DNA from: Clostridia bacterium
Lineage (GTDB): Bacteria; Bacillota; Clostridia; Christensenellales; Aristaeellaceae
Length of the DNA stretch: 64,000 bases
NCBI GenBank assembly: GCA_017397895.1
Contig: JAFQHP010000017.1
Span: 62,001 to 126,000 of the forward strand
Direction: 5' to 3'
The notes beneath the pieces were generated by a model. That model was not told the origin of the DNA. It ran no database searches and worked only from the letters and a program-made list of their open reading frames with translations. Shown one piece after another: positions 60,652 to 64,000 of the stretch (positions are counted from its first letter, which is position 1; every line of letters starts with the position of its first letter). A program made the position numbers and the translations under genes.

Positions 60652-61224
60652 ATGAAGCATGAGATTACAACCTACAATACAAAAAAACTAATTTCAAATA
60701 CATTAAAAGCACTCATGCGTACTAAGCCCTTTTCGAAAATTACGGTGAGTGAGATCATTTCCACCTGTAAAATCAACCGTAAAACGTTTTACTACCATTT
60801 TGAGGATATTTTTGCTTTGGTCAAGTGGATGTTTGAAGAAGAAGCCATTGAAGTGGTAAAGCATTTTAATTTGTTTATGGATTACGAATCGTCGATCCGC
60901 TTTGTTATGCAGTATGTAGATGAGAATGATTACATTATCAGTTGTGTTTATGATTCAATCGGCAGGGACGCAATGAAACACTTTTTTTATGCCGATTTTG
61001 TGAGTATTGTTACCTCAGTCATTGATGCCGCTGTCGATAAGTATGACAAGAAAATTGACCCTGCGTTTAAAGTGTATGTTGCGAAGTTTTATGCCGAAGC
61101 GCTATCCGGCATGCTAATCGACTGGGCAAAAGAGCGAGACAAACACGACAGAGAAAAAGTTGTTGGCTATCTCACAACCATTATCGACCTTGCGTTGAAA
61201 AGCATGGAAATATACGACCAATAA
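60652..61224 (+). CDS. TetR/AcrR-family regulator (DhaS-like type)
   Basis: This 190-residue protein starts at ATG 60652 behind GGAAGGAGAG. The helix-turn-helix reads SKITVSEIISTCKINRKTFY, then YHFEDIFALVKWMF, the form seen in TetR proteins that end in the TetR_C_8 domain (YAEALSGMLIDWAKE). Codon use is AT-richer than the neighbours, with more ATT, AAA and TTT, which hints at transfer. The divergent 48-codon ORF is its likely partner. Confidence 0.85.
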   Translation: MKHEITTYNTKKLISNTLKALMRTKPFSKITVSEIISTCKINRKTFYYHFEDIFALVKWMFEEEAIEVVKHFNLFMDYESSIRFVMQYVDENDYIISCVYDSIGRDAMKHFFYADFVSIVTSVIDAAVDKYDKKIDPAFKVYVAKFYAEALSGMLIDWAKERDKHDREKVVGYLTTIIDLALKSMEIYDQ

Positions 61225-61257
61225 AGAATGATGACGATTGTTTTATTGACAGGAAAA

Positions 61258-61296
61258 AGCAGTACACCTCACTTCAACTCAGTGTGGTGTACTGCT
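61258..61296 (+). terminator. Terminator after the second tetR gene
   Basis: AGCAGTACACC and GGTGTACTGCT form a perfect 11-bp stem, followed by TTCACTTTG. Confidence 0.75.
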
Positions 61297-61399
61297 TTCA
61301 CTTTGTCTTGAGTGTCACTCAATTCTAAAAAGATGATAGGAAATCGTAAAAGATAAGTCCTTCCTTACCATCGCCCTCACTGCAGGCTTCTTTTTTTGC

Positions 61400-62277
61400 T
61401 TATTTGGGTTCTACAGGGATCCATACCTCATACCATTTGTTTTTCCGGCGCATGGCCCTGTCTGCCCAAAGGTGCAGTACTTCAATGGCCAGCTCCCCCT
61501 TTTGCCGATAACCGGAGGATGGAAGCCAGCTGCTAAAAATCTGGTCAAAAAGCCGGGGGAATTCTTCCCAGGCAAGGCCGCCTTTGCCGGTGCGGAAGGC
61601 GGCATAGGTGCCCTCCGGCAGGGTGAATGTTTCCAGGTTTTCTGTGCGGCAGTCGTCCTTTTCCCGGGCGATCATGTAGCTTTTGTCTCCCTGCCACACG
61701 CCGTACCACACGCCGTCCATCTGGGTGGCGGCGGAATCGTCCCAGCGGCCAAGGGTGATTTTACCCGGCACATCCTCATACCGCTCGGACCACATGGTGT
61801 TCCGCAGCTCCTCCCTGTGGACATAGCCCTGGCCTGCATATGGCCGGGAGAGGCCATAGAGGCGGGTTTCCTTCAGCTCAATGAGTTGCATATCCATTTG
61901 TTTTGCTCCTTTGATCTGGATGTGAAAGGAAGCGGGTGGATATACCTTCAAATTGCCGCCGTATTTCCTATAAGCGGAGGGCGAAAGGCCGTGCAGGCGC
62001 AGGAACGCCCTGGAAAAGGCGGCGGTGGAATCCCAGCCGTACTGGACGGCAATATCTAGATACGCTTGTCCGTCAGGCGCAGATCTTCAGCCGCTCTTGT
62101 GAGCCTGCGGCAGCGGATGTATTCCGATAAGGTCATGCCGGTGATGTAGCTGAAAAAGCGCTGGAAACTGTCCAGGCTGGAGCAGGCCATGCCCGCCGCA
62201 TGATCCAGATCCAATTCTGCGCACAAATTGTCCTCGATATAGCGGATGGCCCGGTTCAGTTGATCAGGTATATGCAT
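61400..62277 (-). pseudogene. AraC-family regulator with GyrI-like domain, frameshifted
   Basis: The 5' part (62277-62056) encodes the first half of an AraC DNA-binding domain (LNRAIRYIEDNL, AAGMACSSLDSFQRFFSYIT, RCRRLTRAAEDLRLTDKRI), then a TAG stop. In another frame the next codons read LDIAVQYGWDSTAAFSRAFL, which is exactly the second helix-turn-helix, and run into a GyrI-like effector-binding domain (about 61400-61900). One missing base at 62056-62059 explains the break. ATG 62277 follows GGAGG. It may be a recent mutation or a sequencing error. It lies downstream of the GH105-type gene. Confidence 0.85.
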
Positions 62278-62358
62278 CCGTTTCACCTCCCGAAAAAAGA
62301 ATAGCAGAAAGGGGACGGGGATGCATGATTTTTTTCGGGCGGGATATGGTAAATTACA

Positions 62359-63312
62359 TCAGCCCATCAGCTTTTTCCAGGCGCTTTCCATCAGGATGAA
62401 AAAGGCCTGGCCTTCCACGGCCACAAAGGGCCGGTCAAAATCCGGCATACCGCACACATTGCGAACCAGGCCGAACCTGTCTACCTGGGCATGGGCAGCC
62501 TGACGGGCCAGATGGGCTGCGGGAAGATACTTTTTGTCCAGCCAGCCCTCCTGTACGCCCCGGAATACGGTGTAGGAGAGCATCTGGCCGAAATTGACCT
62601 CCGGGAAAGCGGCAGGGTCGTCCAGAACATCATGGAACATACCGTTATCCATCTGGAAGGGAAGGGCAGCGTCCAGCAGAAGGCAGATTTTTTCGGTAAG
62701 CTCTGCCTTTTCTGCCTGCATGTGATCCGGCAGCAACGCCCGCACCCGGGCCATGCCGGCCAGGGCCCAGCCATTGCCCACGCCCCACACATCCTTGCGG
62801 ATGAAGCGGTTTTCCCCTTCGTGGAAGCGGTGGGAAAGAAGGTGCTTTTCCCCGTCCAAAAGGGCATTCCAATAGCCCCTGATTTGCTTCATGGCTTCTT
62901 CATAAAGCCCGGCACGGGCCAGGAAGGGGGGCAGCATATAGAACGAATCCACCCAGAATTCCTGCTGGTGAACCAGATGATACACAATGCCCTCTTTGCT
63001 TCTTGGGGCATCCAGCATGGCCCACTTGAGCAGCTTTTCCTTGGCTTCCATCAGAGAAAGGGCACCGGTTTCTTCGCAGGCGAAAAGCAGCGCTTCGCCG
63101 ATGGCGCAAGGGTCCGTCACCGCACCGGGGTCGCCGATGTGGGCACAGCGGCCGTCTGCCAGCTGACGGTTGGCACCTTCAACGGCCAGCAGGATGGCGC
63201 AATCTTCGTCGCCGCTTTCCAGGAAGGCCTGCGCCAGTACGCCCTGCTCCCAGCTGTAGCGCTGCATGGCAAGGGCTGCATTTTTTACCTTTTGCAATAA
63301 TTGAACAGGCAT
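62359..63312 (-). CDS. GH105/GH88-type unsaturated glucuronyl (rhamnogalacturonyl) hydrolase
   Basis: This 317-residue protein has the (alpha/alpha)6-barrel pattern of YteR/YesR enzymes, which remove the unsaturated uronic acid left by polysaccharide lyases. The catalytic Asp is expected in FWVDSFYMLPPFLARAG, and WGVGNGWALAGMARV is the second signature. It has no signal peptide, so it acts in the cytoplasm on imported products. It starts at ATG 63312 behind GGAG. The divergent transporter gene at 63470 is a likely partner. Confidence 0.85.
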   Translation of the reverse strand: MPVQLLQKVKNAALAMQRYSWEQGVLAQAFLESGDEDCAILLAVEGANRQLADGRCAHIGDPGAVTDPCAIGEALLFACEETGALSLMEAKEKLLKWAMLDAPRSKEGIVYHLVHQQEFWVDSFYMLPPFLARAGLYEEAMKQIRGYWNALLDGEKHLLSHRFHEGENRFIRKDVWGVGNGWALAGMARVRALLPDHMQAEKAELTEKICLLLDAALPFQMDNGMFHDVLDDPAAFPEVNFGQMLSYTVFRGVQEGWLDKKYLPAAHLARQAAHAQVDRFGLVRNVCGMPDFDRPFVAVEGQAFFILMESAWKKLMG

Positions 63313-63469
63313 ATAGAACGCTCCATATCGTTTTTTTCTTGATTATAGCAGAGATAAGATTTTTTGTCACCTGTTTGAGCAAGAATTGTTTGAAAATGCA
63401 GCAGGAAATCACAATCGGGAAAGAGAAATGATTATTGTTCGATGTTGATTGAGGGAAAGGGACAGAACC

Positions 63470-64000
63470 ATGAAGATATTTCGGAAGAAAAAAGGCCCGG
63501 GCATGCTGCGGCTTCTGTATGATGAAGCCAGGCTGGAACCCCATGTGCGCAAGGGCCTGAACTGGATTATGGGCGGCAATCTGTGCGGTACATTGCATGG
63601 CACCATCTGCGGCGGCGGTACGGCGGCCATGGTGGGCCTGGCCGGGCTGCTGGGCGCCGGGGATATGGAGTTCGGCTTGCTGGTGGCACTACCCCAGGTG
63701 GCTGCGCTGTTGCAGATTCCGTTTTCGGTATGGGTAAACAAGGCCAGGAAACGGAAAATATTTCTGCTCACCTTCGGCGTGTTTTCCCGGCTTTTGTGGC
63801 TGGCGCTTGGCTTTTTGCCCTTGCTGGGCAATGTGCCGGAAAGCAAGCTGCCCCTGTATACGCTGATCACCCTGCTTGGCATCTCATCCGCCTGCGGCGC
63901 TGCCATCAACGTGTGCTGGTTCCCCTGGTTTTCGGAGATGGCGCCCATCCGCATCAGAGGCAGATGGCTGTCGTACCGGGATCGGATTATTGCGGTGGCC
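63470..64000 (+). CDS. MFS-type transporter, 5' part (runs off the window)
   Basis: The first 177 codons are seen, from ATG 63470 behind GAGGGAAAGGG. After a basic start come hydrophobic helices (about 50-70, 78-95, 103-124 and 132-150) and, at the end, FSEMAPIRIRGRWLSYRD, which resembles the loop between helices of MFS sugar permeases. It is divergent from the GH105-type gene across a 157-base gap, so it may import oligouronides. The end lies outside the window. Confidence 0.7.
   Translation, partial: MKIFRKKKGPGMLRLLYDEARLEPHVRKGLNWIMGGNLCGTLHGTICGGGTAAMVGLAGLLGAGDMEFGLLVALPQVAALLQIPFSVWVNKARKRKIFLLTFGVFSRLLWLALGFLPLLGNVPESKLPLYTLITLLGISSACGAAINVCWFPWFSEMAPIRIRGRWLSYRDRIIAVA

Noticed and set aside
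1-64000. tRNA genes, insertion sequences, prophage or CRISPR arrays
   Set aside because: I saw no cloverleaf-type sequence, transposase or integrase motif, or regularly spaced direct repeats anywhere in the window.

Overview
The window looks like the chromosome of a Gram-positive, anaerobic-type member of the Clostridia. The signs are a tryptophan T-box leader, an Rrf2/NifS/NifU iron-sulfur set, Ric (Y-complex) proteins, the c-di-AMP receptor DarA, a MutL with an endonuclease motif, frequent GTG and TTG starts with strong AGGAGG sites, many secreted cell-wall enzymes, and no outer-membrane genes. The coding sequence is fairly GC-rich, apart from an AT-richer patch near 60.1-61.4 kb. I cannot name the genus.

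Layout. 0.2-4 kb: a ZorA/ZorB-like (MotA/MotB-type) membrane motor pair, a small membrane-anchored protein and a VanX-type D,D-dipeptidase. 4.1-9.9 kb: a small tudor-like protein, a GH31 glycosidase coupled to a large uncharacterised protein, then a TetR regulator with an alpha/beta hydrolase and two operator-like palindromes. 10-17.6 kb: a secreted L,D-transpeptidase, a secreted caspase-like protease, an MsmK-type ATPase, a sirtuin, a VanY-like protein that has lost its zinc ligands, and a YmaF-like protein. 17.7-21.2 kb: an HPr-like protein without the phosphorylatable His, the small SRP RNA with its own promoter and end, a Dabb protein and a class A PBP. 21.4-29.9 kb: a short FtsH, a solute-binding protein with galactokinase, two membrane proteins, tsaE-tsaB-rimI and a decayed permease gene.

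30-34.7 kb is housekeeping: rpsB-tsf, pyrH, darA, holB and ricT. 34.7-38.5 kb (minus strand) holds an SDR protein, T-box-controlled trpB, and a methyltransferase preceded by a 29-codon leader ORF and an attenuator-like terminator. A nine-gene minus-strand operon runs from 50.9 to 38.5 kb: TIGR03960 radical SAM, DUF2344, RNase E/G, miaB, ricA-type, mutS, mutL, miaA and ynbB. 51-53 kb is an Rrf2-nifS-nifU operon. An HflX with an N-terminal JAMM-type domain follows, then three tandem M15 D,D-carboxypeptidases, a YprB-type nuclease and a TPR protein.

The right end (59.2-64 kb) is accessory: an SH3 protein, a 48-codon minus-strand ORF opposite a TetR gene, a frameshifted AraC/GyrI-like regulator, a GH105-type unsaturated glucuronyl hydrolase and the start of an MFS-type transporter. 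Two themes recur. One is peptidoglycan remodelling, with five M15-type proteins, an L,D-transpeptidase, a PBP1A and a motor with a peptidoglycan-binding domain. The other is glycan use, with GH31, GH105, a solute-binding protein, galactokinase and the shared MsmK ATPase.
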